From: Phytoseiulus persimilis
Taxonomy: Eukaryota; Arthropoda; Arachnida; Mesostigmata; Phytoseiidae
NCBI GenBank assembly: GCA_037576195.1
Contig: CM075101.1
Coordinates: 49,600,001 to 49,664,000 of the forward strand
Length of the DNA: 64,000 nucleotides
Direction of reading: 5' to 3'
How positions within the stretch are numbered: position 1 is the first letter of the stretch; every line of letters begins with the position of its first letter. The position numbers and the translations under genes are program-made. The notes under the pieces were generated by a model. The model had not been told where the DNA came from and did not search any database. It saw only the letters and a list, made by a program, of their open reading frames with translations. Below, piece after piece: positions 25,447-36,998 of the stretch.

Positions 25447-27706
25447 ATGTAAGTTGACCGGACAGCTGAAATCGAGTGAACGGAGTCGGGAGCAGTTTTT
25501 GATGAATCTGACGTTCGGGCAGTAGTGGGATAGCTCTGGGCCGAGGGAGAATCTAGCCTGTATCTGTGATCCAAAGACAGTCCATGAGACGGGGAAGAGA
25601 AAAAAAATCAGGAAGCCGTCTTGCAGTAGTCTGCTTGTCGGAGAGTGGGTCGATTGTCTGTCCGACCGCGCCGACGATCGAGGCCTCAGAAATTTTCGGT
25701 AGCTACCCCGTTATTAAGGGGGGTAACTGGCTAGACGGTGTTTCTTTGGATGGCGAAAATATTTCATGACTTGTTGACCATGCGCCGAGGAGACGATTTT
25801 TCGTTCCTAGGTTCATGGTTTTTCTTCTATTTCCGTAACTGGTCGCATGTTCATGATCATCAACTTGAGACTGTTTCAACAACGAACGTGCTTTTCTCTC
25901 CAGGAATCCACTCTTGATTTTGGTCTTATTAGCCGGCGTGGCTTCTGCGAGATGGCATTCATTCTGTCCTCTTCGATGCCGATGCAACGATGCCGAGCTC
26001 ACAGTCAACTGTCAGGAGGCTTCACTCGACGTGTTCCCTGCCACGCTGCACCCGATGCTGAAAGAAATCCGCCTGTCAAGGAACAACATCGCGATCATCC
26101 ACTCGGCGATCGGAGTCTATTCGGACCTGGAAGTCGTCGATCTCAGTGCCAACCGCATCTCAGAGCTCGGCGAAGACAGTTTCGCTCTGCATGGACTTCG
26201 AGAAGTCGATCTGAGCTTCAACTTCATCAAGGAGATCAGTGTCAGAACCTTCCGCGGAGCTGAGGTGAGAATCGATAGCGACGAGTTCGAAAACGCCGGC
26301 AAGAGGGCCTCGCAGAGCGGAGCAGCCCGATTCGGGAAAGCGGAACAAAGGAACTAAGAAAGCTTCATTTTCATCCACAGAGTCTCCAAACGCTGATCCT
26401 CAAGAAGAATCTGCTGACCGAACTCCACCCGAACGTGTTCAGCGAACTGAAGAGTCTTGAGGTCCTTGACTTGTCGAACAATCACATCTCAGCCATCAAC
26501 CCTTCGGCGTTCAGCGGACTCGATAGTATAAAGAAGATCGTTCTCCGAGCGAATCATTTCCGTGCGGTTCCCACCGAGTCGTTCATCTACCTCGGACACC
26601 TGAAGAGCTTGGACCTCGGATCCAACGCCCTCTCCATGGTGGATGAGGCAGCTTTCTACCACTTGAGCTCACTCGAGGAGCTGGAGCTCGACAAATGCGG
26701 GATCGCTCAAATCGACCCGGCTGCCTTCACCGGACTCAAAGAAATCAAAACCCTCAATCTCCAATACAACAACATCCAAAGCTTCCCCAAGGCTATCGGC
26801 TCGCTTGAGAAGCTCGAGGAGCTCAACATCGGAGGGAATCTCATCACGCGCCTGAGTACGAAGGATCTGAGGACCTCGTACCGCTTGAAGAAGCTCATAC
26901 TGAGCTATTCCGAGATGTTCAGCAAAATCGACGACGACGCTTTCGCAGCAAATCTCGACCTCGAGGAAGTCGTCATGGAATTCAATATGCAACTCGAGAA
27001 CTTGCCCGTGAACCTGTTCGGTGGGCTCCCAAACCTGAGGCATGTGAGTCTCAAGGGCAACGGAATCCGCCATCTGAACCCGCGTCTTCTGCCGGTCGAA
27101 ACGCTGGACTCCTTCGATGTGACGAAGAACCCCCTCGAATGCAACTGTGATCTCCTCTGGTTGTGGCAGCATCTGCAGCAGGACGTGTTCTACCACAATA
27201 GTTCGATGGTTAGATGCACGGGTCCGAGTCGATTGCAAGGCGAACTGCTGCGGAACCTCGATGAAAGCGATCTTGACTGTGGAGGTGACGCGAAACGAGG
27301 GCTTCTCGTGGGTGCCTTGACACTTTTCAGTGCCGTTCTCATGGTCACCGGAGGCCTCCTGCTCTGGTACCGACGGCGCTCAACGCCTCAACAGGACCCT
27401 GTCAAGGTTCTGAAACAGATGGAAACCGGTGCTTCGGTATATGCACAATACCAGGACAACAAATATCCGTATGTCTTGCAGCCGACGATAATTCAGAGTA
27501 TGCCCACGTCGAATGTGGGCTACGCGGGTCTCACACCGAGAGGTCTGCCCGCGTACATGGTGGGCTTACCGCGAGACACGGTCCGGGTGGATACCTCGAA
27601 CCACATCTACCAAACGCTCAGATCGTCGATGTCGTCGGCGAGCGAATCCGATTCAGCCAAGTACTTCACCCTGGACAGCGATCAGCAGTCGAGTTTGTAC
27701 GTCTAG
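25447..27706 (+). CDS. single-pass leucine-rich-repeat membrane protein
   Basis: The predicted exons are 25447-25448, 25904-26264 and 26381-27706, giving 562 aa. The start codon appears split: AT precedes a consensus donor (GTAAGT) and G is the first base after TTTTCTCTCCAG. The protein opens with a signal peptide (MNPLLILVLLAGVASA). It continues with a cysteine-rich LRR N-cap (CPLRCRC, about residues 22-40) and roughly a dozen 23-24-residue repeats of the LxxLDLSxNxI type. An LRR C-cap (NPLECNCDLLWLW) follows, then one transmembrane helix at about 428-451. The tail is about 110 aa, rich in Tyr, and ends SSLYV, a possible class II PDZ ligand. The architecture matches surface adhesion or guidance LRR proteins such as tartan/capricious or LRRTM types, but no orthologue can be assigned by eye. 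The intron at 26265-26380 keeps phase 0 between repeats. The domain call is certain; the split start is inference. Confidence 0.9.
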
Positions 27707-27975
27707 TTGTGAAAAATGACTAGAGGATATACTGTACAGAAGCCATCGAACATTCCACGTGTCTCGTGATGCGAACGATGACATACCTCACGAATAGACA
27801 CTGAAGTAGGAAAGTGATGTACATAGTCAATATCTGCGCGTGCGCAGTGATTCTCCCAACTGTGATCTCTCGAGTTGATCTCGACAAATGAGCTTAGATA
27901 AGTTATTGTCTACGATTCCGAGCAACATCGCGAGTACGATGTGGGATCATGAATGGTTATAGGTGACTCAAAGCC

Positions 27976-27981
27976 AATAAA
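27976..27981 (+). promoter_or_regulatory. polyadenylation signal AATAAA of the LRR gene
   Basis: A canonical hexamer 270 bp after the LRR stop codon, the first one downstream, implying a 3' UTR of roughly 290 nt. Confidence 0.75.
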
Positions 27982-30940
27982 ACTGAGAAAAATACGGGGA
28001 ACTTCCCCTGACCAGTATAATGTGAAACCAACGGCTTCTCTCTGCTATCTCCTCTCGCTGCCTCTCGTTGAAGAGGAAAGTGCTTCCCTCTTTGGGAGAT
28101 TTCAGGACCGTAAACTCAAAACCCCAAGATGAGTTGCCACAGGCACGGAGCTACAGGTTCCCCCGGTTCCAAAGCAGCGGGGTCAATGTTTGTGCCGCGC
28201 ACACCACTCAGTTTTGGAGGCGAAAAAGCAAAGTCTTTTTCAAGATCACACGCAGAGCGAGCTGCTCCTCGAAGCGGCCGAAAGTGACCCTCGTTTGGAC
28301 GAGGAGTTTATTCCGAGATTCCTCATCTAGAACGGTGCTCATGCCTGAAAGAAGAATGTCAAGGAGAACCATTCCGTTTTTGATCGCCCCCCCCCCCCCT
28401 TCATTGTCAACCTGATTTGTATGGCCAATTCAAGTTTTTCTCTGTACGTTATCAGCGCTGACATCGGCTTCTTTCTTCCTTGGGTTAGTTATCTCGGCTG
28501 TCACATCACCTGTGTGGTCCAAGGTGCTTCTCGCTGACAGCTTCAGTCGACGGAACATTTTGTAAAACCAATTCCTGTCTGTAATGACAGTAGCATGATT
28601 CGTGACTCTTGAAGAGATCGGAATAATAGTTTTCCTTCTCATTCTTCTGCTTCATGTTATTATTTTTTCTTGCTCGCTTCTTTCGCTCCCGACGGAGGTC
28701 CGAGACAATCCGAACGTCTGAGATGTCCGACTAACTGCGCACAGACCCCGTTGTTTGAAGTTAGAAGAGCCTTCTTCTCGTCTCTGTGGTCGTCGGCTCC
28801 CAAGTCGAAACAGGAATCAGCAGAAACGAGGCAAGGAAGGAAACGCGTTCAATCTTTATCTCGAACAATGAACTTCACGACCACTCATTAAAGGCTCAAA
28901 ATTTTGTCGGGCGAGGCAAGATAAGGCGGTAAACGCGGCTGAAGGGGTTGTATGTCATCGCAGGAGAGTTTTGAGACGCTGGTAGTGCACGTAGACGGTC
29001 AACCCAAGGCGCGGGATTCCAGTGCCCCGGATCGGGAACATTAGTGAACCCCTATTCCGCGACTTTGCTCTACGATTTAATGGACCGAGAGCTGGAGAAT
29101 CGGCTGGAGCCAATCGAGCTTCAGAAACTTGCCAGAAAAAAATCACGAGCCCCCCTCCGAGGTTCCCAGTCCGAATCAATCAGATGAGCTGGTTCTGCTA
29201 TCGGAAGACTGACGCGGTCGGTCAGTTTTCGGAAGGAGCGATTCGGTCTTCATGCGTCAAAGTCATCGATTTCATGGCTCAGGCAGATACTTCGAGCCGG
29301 AACGGGTTCATTGCTTGTCCTCCCGGAATCTTCTGACTAAATGAGCGTATGTTTTCAGAGCGAGGATAAATATGAACTCAGATGGGATACTTGAGAATCG
29401 GGTTGAAATCGTGGCTCCTGCTCGAAAATCCGCGACGGTGCAGCGAGTCGAGCAGCTCATCATACGTCCCACGGCCACCATAAGATACGCGTCACCCTCT
29501 GCCATCGGGATATATCCCGAAAAACGCTCGATATGAGCGTTGCCCGCCATATCTGGACTAGCGCCCTTCTGATCCGACGCACACGGGTAATAGTCTTATG
29601 GTCTGCAGGCCACTGTCCACGATGGAATCAATCATTAAAACGCTGCTCGGGGCGCCTCGATAGAAACCAAGCTGCATTCTCTCTGGAGATCAATAATGAA
29701 CACCTCATTATTTGCGAAGTTCGAAATTCTCCGCAAGTCGATAACATAGGAACTCGTAGACCGTGAAGCTCCGAGGTACGAGGTGCGAGCGCCGCCGTAC
29801 AACGCGGGAAGAATCCAAACCATCCATGGGTTCAACGGTCCGCTCCCTTGGAAATGATTAACGCTTGGAAATTCACGTGTGCCGTTGACAGCTCTCGCTA
29901 GAGAGATAGCGGAGGCAACACAACAGGGGAATCGAGGTTTGGCATAACGTTAGTGTGCATATCAGCAAGCGAACGAACGTCGCAGTTTTACGATCGCGCG
30001 ATTCAGCGTTGTTTACTCAGACGGCAGACTAATTACAAGAAGGCACGGGCCACATGCAGCTTCTTCTAGTCGCCATCAGAAAAATTGTATAATCCGGTAG
30101 AGGAAAGAATGGAAGTCACAGAAGAAAGTAAAATTTCGGAGGCAGGTACCGACTGCGGCCATTTCTTCAGAGATAGACATTAGAGGAGGTGCGCGGCGCA
30201 GCTCACGTCAATCGAAACGGAAACGCATCGTCCTAAGCAAAGTTCTCTTTCCTATTGAATCTGGCCCAAATTCGCGATGCCAACTCTTCAGGAAACATCA
30301 CCAATCCTGGGTCCTAGATTGCATCGCTGAATGTCAATATCAAAGCCGCTCGACACCCTCGTGTCGTGCAGAGCACAAGTGAAGCGCGCTTCGATCTTAA
30401 AGTATTCCGGCATTAGCATTCACATGTTTCAATGACGAGCCTGCCTACCCGTCTGTCTCGCATCAAACGAGCCAGCTTGTTCCACTTCTGATGTAATTAA
30501 TTGCGGTCAGGTGTCGCACACGGAACTATCGGCAGCAGCGGATCGTAGAACCACAGAAGGAAGATTCGGATGACTCCCAGCAACGGTCGACGTGAAATGA
30601 ACCGACTCGGACTGGACGACTTGGTTAATTACAGAGCAAATTCATCGATATTGACATTGAAGAGATTCCACTCGTAGATCGAGCTTGTCGCTACGGCGGG
30701 TAACCTGTTCTCGACGGATATTCCGAGCGACGGAAACGAGCTCAGCTTGCAACTCTGGGCTCAACCAATTCCTGGCTTTTTCCGTAGAACATGGAAGTTC
30801 CCCATCCTGCCTTCTATTGCCTTGGATGCATTCCTCCGAACTTCAGCTCTTTCGCTGAACTATCTTCAGGAGTTAGAGCTCGGCTGCTGTTCTCCTGTCC
30901 TTCACGATTACGGGTCGCGGAGAGGACAATCGAGACGGAT
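27982..30940. other. intergenic, no supported gene
   Basis: A run of 13 C lies at 28387-28399. On the minus strand at 29635-29852 an open segment follows a plausible acceptor and reads like protein (it contains NPWMVWILPALYGGARTSYL). It has no start codon context, clear donor or family I know, so I did not annotate it as a gene. Confidence 0.4.
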
Positions 30941-30975
30941 TCATGCTTGCCAAATTCAGGGAGCCTGCCGGATCG

Positions 30976-31016
30976 GTGGGAGCCAAAGCCAAGCAAGCTC
31001 TGAAAATCGTTGTGAA
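30976..31016 (+). repeat. left 41-bp perfect inverted repeat
   Basis: Starts GTGGGAGCCAAAGCC and ends ATCGTTGTGAA. The exact reverse complement is at 32244-32284. Similarity continues imperfectly on both sides, about 140 bp in total. Confidence 0.9.
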
Positions 31017-31138
31017 AGGCTTCTGGTTTCGGGCAATTTCCGGAAAAGCGCACTTGTCGACGGTGGTGTCATCAGAGCGCTGGTTTCAATTTCATAAACA
31101 AATTGTCTGCACTCTCCACGCGCTCTGTTTTTTTTCAG

Positions 31139-31524
31139 CGGCATTACCTGCAGCTTTGGTGAGATCTCTGTTCGAAACCAGGAAAGTCGTTAAAGCAGTC
31201 ATTGTGATGTCGATGAGAGTCAATGCATTGGTGTCGCTGATCCAGCAACAGCTGGAGTCCTTGCATATCGCCCCAAGTGCTCGAGAAGACGCCCGGGAGA
31301 TCGAGAAGAAACTAGCGGCTGATATCGTGTCAACGGTGAAGAAGTTCGCGGGCAATTATTCCGTAGACGTTGAGGAGGTCGAGGAACTGTACGAGTCGTA
31401 CGGCCATGGCGACGATTACGAGCCTCTGATCGAAAACCAGGGCATGGGAGGACCGCAAGGACTCTTCACGTTCGGGAAAATCTGTCGGATCCTGGACTGC
31501 ATTGATGCCAACCCAAACTGGTAG
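31139..31524 (+). CDS. intact open segment inside the transposon, unknown
   Basis: An acceptor with a long pyrimidine tract (CTCTGTTTTTTTTCAG) precedes about 127 open codons ending in TAG. The product begins ALPAALVRSLFETRKVVKAV, contains a glutamine/lysine-rich helical stretch (IEKKLAADIVSTVKKF) and an acidic segment (VDVEEVEELYESYGHGDDYE), and ends ILDCIDANPNW. I do not recognise it. Its frame differs by one from the transposase frame that takes over just downstream, so it could be the transposase N-terminus after a frameshift, a captured host exon, or chance. Unlike the adjacent transposase it has no stop codons. Confidence 0.3.
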
Positions 31525-31528
31525 CTCA

Positions 31529-32149
31529 AATCAATTCGGTCCGATAGTGGAGGCCTCCATGCCGAATTATCGAAATCTGTTTGTGACCTGCACAAAATAG
31601 GGAAAGTTGACGAAAGAGCTTGTCCGCATATGGAGTCAGACCGTCCCCAAGGTCATCGTGGATCGCTTGCATGACAATAGATGTGTCCTGTTCGTCGACT
31701 CGTGGGGAGGCCACAACGATCAAGAACTCTACAAAATCCCGGGGAAAGTCGTCGCAGTGGAAGTTTTCCCTGCCGGTTCATCGAGCTAGTGCAACCTCTC
31801 GATCTTTATTGTTTCCGACTCTGGAAAGATTTTCCCAAGAGACTAGCTGAACATTGTTTTCTTGTACAACTTCCACGTCGACCAAAGGAATGACGTCCTG
31901 CGGATGCATTCGTTGATGCACAATCAATTTCAGAGTCCGTTGTTTCGTCCTCATTGGCTTTGTGCTTGGCGGTTGGGCGGCTTCGAAGTGCCCGCAGTGC
32001 CATTTTTGTCCATGTCCGAGCTTCTTTTCGAATTCGACGGTGATTGCGTAACGCCGAACTGCATTCTTGTACCATTCATTCGATGCGCGCATTGCCAGAG
32101 TATTTTGTGTTGCGAGTGTTTCTACATGAGATACCATTTTCATTGATTT
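31529..32149 (+). pseudogene. DDE-superfamily transposase relic, copy 1
   Basis: Translated pieces line up in order with the C-terminal half of a DDE transposase: FGPIVEASMPNYRNLFV, then VLFVDSWGGHND (a catalytic Asp region), IELVQPLDLYCFRLWKDF, LRMHSLMHNQFQSP, and a final Cys/His-rich end, FIRCAHCQSILC followed by FYMRYHFH and stop. A TAG at 31598-31600 interrupts the frame, and at least two frameshifts occur, near 31780 and 31860. The N-terminal half is missing or unrecognisable. The QPLD and FIRC..C...LC features recall transposases seen in arachnid genomes; the superfamily (Tc1/mariner-pogo-like?) is uncertain. A second copy lies at 48461-49652. Confidence 0.72.
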
Positions 32150-32243
32150 GAAACCTGACAGTTCGTTTTCTTTTTCGTCCGTCTTTGGTGGCACCACCGA
32201 CACATGGTGCGATTTCCAAGTCATGGCGCGGCAGCAGGAACCG

Positions 32244-32284
32244 TTCACAACGATTTTCAGAGCTTGCTTGGCTTTGGCTCCCAC
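32244..32284 (-). repeat. right 41-bp perfect inverted repeat
   Basis: Exact reverse complement of 30976-31016. It lies about 95 bp beyond the transposase stop codon. Confidence 0.9.
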
Positions 32285-32305
32285 AAATCCGACAGGTTCC
32301 CATAG

Positions 32306-33735
32306 GAGCCCATGTTAAATTTCAAGTTTCGAGGGTGCTGTAGCTCGGAAACGACGGCCCATTAGGAAAAGTTTCATCAGCCGTTTTTCATGTCTCTGGT
32401 AGGCCCACTGGTCGCAATTCACCTGGTCGGAAGCGGAGTCGTACAATTCGGAACCTCCCCTTGTGAGCAGCTAGTTTATAGAAGGCTGAATCGTTAGATT
32501 CAATCATCCCAGGGTGAGAGCTCGATTCGTCCGATTCCAGGCAAGCCGGGCGACTGGGCATGGTCATATGACGCATCTGACTTCCACAAACTTCCCGCTG
32601 CGCGCGAGAATTCCGAGAGGAAAGGTCAGGAGCAACTGGTCGATGGAAATTGACTTTTCGTAACCGCAAACGGCCGCGCCTTGCGGCGGAATCCGTCTGC
32701 CCTAATCAGTTGAATTGAAAGTCCTCATTCGACGTTCTCAAACCCTCCGTCCCTGATGTGACCCCACGTTACGTATGGAGGTTCGAGTATCTTGATCCGC
32801 TCATGGCTTCTGCTTCAGCCGTCGCTGTTTCAAAACTGGTCTCCTTAGTCAACCGTTAATTTTCTGCGTCATTATTCGCTTCGAACGCGTTGAGTGAAAC
32901 TTCTATCAGCATACGATTCTTGAGGTTTTCGATCAGCGGATTTCAGCTATCAATGCTTTCGTTATCGTTGCTGATTTTTGCTTTAACTCGACGTATGCAA
33001 CTTTATCGTGTTTGGTGCTAATCAGCATCGAAAGAAGACAGAAATATCGCGAGATTAAAGCTTGTAACAATCCTGACTGAGAAGATGGAAACCTGTTAAA
33101 CTGATAACGACGAGCAACAAAAGTGTTTCAGGGGTGGAGTTGTGTCCGAGCCCGAAGGAACCTGACGTAACCTGAGGTCGATGGCCGTTGATAAGCTCAC
33201 TTGATTTTACAACGTTTTACATGAGTTGAGCAGCTGCTGCAGGTGGCGTCTTTCGTCGACATGGCTGACGAGTTCTGCCGGCTGTCATCGCGTACTCAAT
33301 TTTACCCTGCTCGCGTGTTCAACTTTTATTTTGTTATGCTTCAGACGCAGTTCGACTTTCCGCTGGTGTTCTTGTGTCGGCAGACGCACATGGTCGTAAA
33401 CTATCGAGTGTTTATGAGGCTACGGCCGACTGCAGGAACTTCGACGCAAACAAAGAACCTCAATGTACACATGGTGAGAAGTCGTCGACAGAAGTTGGAG
33501 CACACTTGAGAGGAAAGCGGCCCCGAACCTCGGATTCTTCCACAAAATTCGATCCATTCGAACGTCTTTCAAGTGGAATCTTCGTGGCTTCGCGGGGGAA
33601 AATGAAGAAAACAACAACCAACTCTTCAAGCAGGCGAGCAGCTTGTGAAAACAAAGTACGTGTTTACGGCTACTCTTCTGGTAATATTCCTGGTAGCAAA
33701 AAAACACCACGGTCACAGCAACAGAGAGACTCAAG
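32306..33735. other. intergenic, no supported gene
   Basis: Only short shadowing ORFs. The part from about 33240 may be decayed upstream sequence of the retrotransposon fragment that follows, but no reverse transcriptase motif is readable. Confidence 0.4.
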
Positions 33736-33738
33736 AAA

Positions 33739-34303
33739 TTGAGATTGCAATTCGACCTGGAAAACCTCGGGCTGACCAGAAATACATCGGGCACAGCAAT
33801 GTGGACTCTACTCCGCAAAGAACTCAAAATGAGGGTGCAGAATAAACTGGACAATACATGGAAACAGAACATGGAATCCAAATCCACACTGTGCATTTAT
33901 CGACAATTCGAAGAGACAAGCGGCCTCCAGCTGGATATGTACGATAACTCGCGGGGCAGTCGGCTTCTGGCGTTAACAAGAGCAGGAATGCTCAACACCA
34001 GAACCGAACGATATAACCGCGATCCTTCTATCGACTTGAACTTCAACATATGCGGAAGACCCGAAACCGACACACACGTCGTGATGGAATGCGAAGAAGG
34101 AAGGTATTCCCCACGAGAATTCCCGTTCCGAATTTGACTTCACCCCGACTCAACACCGAAGGACATTAGAAGGACGAAGGAAATCTCACGATGCTGGGAG
34201 AACCGAGAGAAATTATCTGTGAATGCAAAACACTTCACCCCTGAAACGAAAGGGACCATATGTGCATATGGAAGATCGAAATAAAAATCAATCAATCAAT
34301 CAG
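33739..34303 (+). mobile_element. non-LTR retrotransposon 3' fragment, copy A
   Basis: The frame at 33739-34137 matches the end of a non-LTR ORF2, past the reverse transcriptase. It has a conserved basic block (KELKMRVQNKLDNTW), the GSRLLALTRAGML motif, and a partial zinc knuckle, CGRPETDTHVVMEC. After the stop comes about 150 bp of 3' UTR, AATAAA at 34280-34285, and a short AATC tandem tail at 34286-34303 in place of poly(A). The organisation matches copy B (39981-41930), whose equivalents are GDALLALARAGKL and the fuller CHRC..EETVKHVIHDC. The copy is strongly 5'-truncated and the first cysteine of the knuckle seems lost. Confidence 0.7.
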
Positions 34304-35294
34304 ATGAGGAATGACCTGCGGAAAAGCTCTTGCTATAAATAAATAACGACTTTCTGCGGACGTCAAATCTCGCTCTTTGTGCTGTAACAGGCGATTCCGC
34401 GCGGGCGCCAAGACAGTCCGGGGGTGTCTGGGGATATCGTCGTATTTGATTTTGCCGCAACCGGCAATGTCGTTCTCCGGGCTCAAGACATCAATATTGC
34501 CATTTGTGCGGACTCCATCGGAGGCCGTGGAAACCGGTTCGATTGAGCTTCCAAGGGTCAGGAATCACGGAAAGTTCTTCAGCTTCGATAGGCGATGATT
34601 CAGCGGATGAGCTCGGGCCGTTGCCCGTTCGCGGCTTCCGCTGAATTCCCTCGAGGCGTTTCGCGCTTCTTTGGCGAAGCGTTTCTGCTGCCAGTGTAGA
34701 ACGATTTGGTCTGCAGACCCTAGAGAGAGAAGAAAGGGGGATACCTGATACAGCCAGCTCTGTGGGCGCGGTGCTGGACCAGAGATGATTAGATAACTCT
34801 CAACTCCATTCTATGACCAGATAGCGAAAATGGTGGGGGCTGATGGCGTTTCGAACGACCAGCTTCAAACTTCAAAAACGAAAGAAAGGAAAACATTCAA
34901 TGAAACGATTCAGAGGTTCAAAGAGCCTCAGACCGCGCGGCCACACCCGCGCATTTTCACTTTCATGGTGTGTCTGAGTGAATGCAGCGGGTTCGGTGCG
35001 GAGCTCGCTGGGATATGCCGCAAGGGAGCTCCCCGTGAATATCGCTCGGGCGCCTCATCTTGAACATCGTTCCGAGTCAGGATTCGGCAAGAAGCATTTC
35101 CTTTCAGCAGGAGGGTTCCGCACGCGACACGCGGATCTTAACGGACTCACGGAGTCTCTTTCACGATCGGCCATCGTGTTAGAGCTATGTTTAGAGCTTC
35201 TGTTTTCCCAACGCTTGACTCACGAAGCTCTGTAGTTTCTTCAGTTCTTCGCGCAGAAACTACCCTCTTCAAGGAGCCCAAAAAACCTGCGAAC

Positions 35295-35524
35295 ATGCGA
35301 CCGCGATCTGCGAGCTCCTCACATCGTCGAGGACCTGGAACGGGATTTTACGAAACCCTGCCGCTCCTTGCTTTTTGGCTCGTGTTGGTGGACGCGAGAC
35401 CCTGGATCCTGTTCCATTCCGCAGCGTTCCCCTTGCGCGAACTTTCTCTCAGATATTTTTTCATCACTGCGAAGCTCTTGGCGGTTTACGGGGACGATCC
35501 CGACGATGGTTCGAGCTGGCTTGG
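35295..35524 (+). CDS. weak candidate first exon with hydrophobic segment
   Basis: ATG in a favourable context (AACATGC) opens 76 codons that include a hydrophobic stretch (LPLLAFWLVLVDARPWILF). The frame runs to a decent donor, CTTGG|GTAAGC, in phase 2. No homology and no partner exon were found. Overlapping frames are also open, so chance is likely. Confidence 0.15.
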
Positions 35525-36874
35525 GTAAGCTCATCTGTGAGCAGCGGGAAGCTAAGAAGAGTCTCCAGTCAACCTCCGAAGTTCATTGTATCGAGGAGCG
35601 TTGGCAACTTCTGTTGTAGCGAACTGGAATATACCTATCCTTATCGCACTGCCCCCTCAGCCGAGACCTCTTCGCAGCGATTGAGCATCCCAACTCACTG
35701 CATCGGCCTCGATTTCCTCGTACAGCGGAAAACGATGTAGGGTCCGATCTTTCGGAGTTGCGCCACAAATCGTATGCGTTCGCAGCAGAAGCGGAGGATA
35801 TTTATGTGTAAAATTTTTCATCGCATGAGATCGTTACGGAGTGAAGTTTGTTGAACCGTGGTACTGTTATCAGATCAGATAGGTTGCTGTGTAGCAATGA
35901 ATTGAGAGGGATTCCTATCAAACGTGAGGGACTCGTTGCTGCAAGCTTGGCAGGGGGTGAGTGCTCTCGGCCGTTCACTCTTGCTCGCCATCTTCCACGC
36001 AAAATTTCACCTCCCGTCAAATGCCGCGCGGAGATGTCAATACGGTGAGCGCTGGTAGGAGTGCGTGAGCTGTGGGCCGGGCATCAGCCGCCAGGATGAA
36101 ACATCTCACTCTTCGCGCTCAGGGTGCAGATCGCGCTGAAAATTCGGTTTCTACAAGGTGTGTACTCCGAGCTGCAAACTTTTGGTGGCCTCGTCGTTTC
36201 GAGCTGTGTTTCGGTCAGGACGTTCCGAACTTATTCCAGGCGGTGACATGAGGTTAGCGACAGCAGACTCCTCAGGTGGAAGAGAAGTCGTCGGATCCAG
36301 CCGATTACTTCGTTATCCGTCACTGTGGCTTAGAATGAGAAACTTCAGCCATCGATAGAATTGGCTTTCCTGAAGACTTGAAGGCGGTTCGTTCAAATAT
36401 ACGACAACTCCGACGAACGCCGGGAAAGGCCCTTCCGATCTGCTTGTTAGAATTGCAACCAAAAAAATCGTCCCGATCGGATCAAGTTTGACCGGAATAC
36501 AGCTCAGAGCACGTAGGCCATCACAATGTACACATTCGGTAGCAGGGGGCATAGCATTATCCCCGGCTGCTCAAAATCACAGGATCTTCGCACCTTTGCA
36601 GTGGTTTGGGTTCCTTTAAGGCGCCCCTTGTTTTCGGTTACCTAGACACGCGCTTGAAAGTGCGTGTGTCGATCTAGGATCAGCTGTTGGAGTTGTGACA
36701 GCTCCCCACAGTCATGAGAGTGATTTAAGAAATAGTCTGACGTCGCGGAGACCATGTTTTCATCGAAACATTCAGGTTGGCTCTTAAGATAGCAATCAAT
36801 CTTACTGAGGCTAGAATCGACGACACGAAGCTTCGCCAGAGCGAGCTAACCTCGATGCAACTTCATAATGGAAC

Positions 36875-36940
36875 ATGCGATTTATCAAGTTGCTACTGTT
36901 CTTATTCCTGATTCTCCGTTCCGGCTATGCGCATCCATAG
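36875..36940 (+). CDS. 21-codon signal-peptide-like ORF upstream of FIG4
   Basis: A short complete frame encodes MRFIKLLLFLFLILRSGYA followed by HP and stop. It has the charge-hydrophobic-small pattern of a signal peptide. It ends 58 bp before the FIG4 ATG and just before a possible acceptor (GTTTCCAG, 36967-36974). It may be an upstream ORF in the FIG4 5' UTR, an intronic coincidence, or the start of an unidentified secreted peptide. Confidence 0.2.
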   Translation: MRFIKLLLFLFLILRSGYAHP

Positions 36941-36998
36941 CCCTTTTTCGCTTAGAACATGGGAACTGTTTCCAGGCTTCTTCACTGCCGACGACAAG

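Larger units (their letters stand above)
30957..32305 (+). mobile_element. decayed DDE transposon, copy 1, with inverted ends
   Basis: Imperfect inverted repeats lie at about 30957-31095 and 32165-32305. Their core is a perfect 41-base inverted match, 30976-31016 against 32244-32284. Between them on the plus strand lies a broken DDE transposase (31529-32149). The structure fits a cut-and-paste DNA transposon of about 1.35 kb. The outermost ends and any target duplication could not be fixed by eye. The segment at 31139-31524 between the left repeat and the transposase remains open and is unexplained. Confidence 0.6.
34304..36974. other. intergenic / FIG4 upstream region
   Basis: No supported gene. 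Two weak signals are noted separately: a possible first exon at 35295-35524 and a 21-codon signal-peptide-like frame at 36875-36940. The FIG4 promoter and any 5' untranslated exon must lie here. Confidence 0.4.

Noticed and set aside
26669-27238. Minus-strand 189-codon ORF
   Set aside because: Shadow of the LRR gene caused by its regular repeat and biased codons.
31529-32149. Transposase copy 1 as a domesticated host gene
   Set aside because: A stop codon and at least two frameshifts break it, and it is flanked by inverted repeats.
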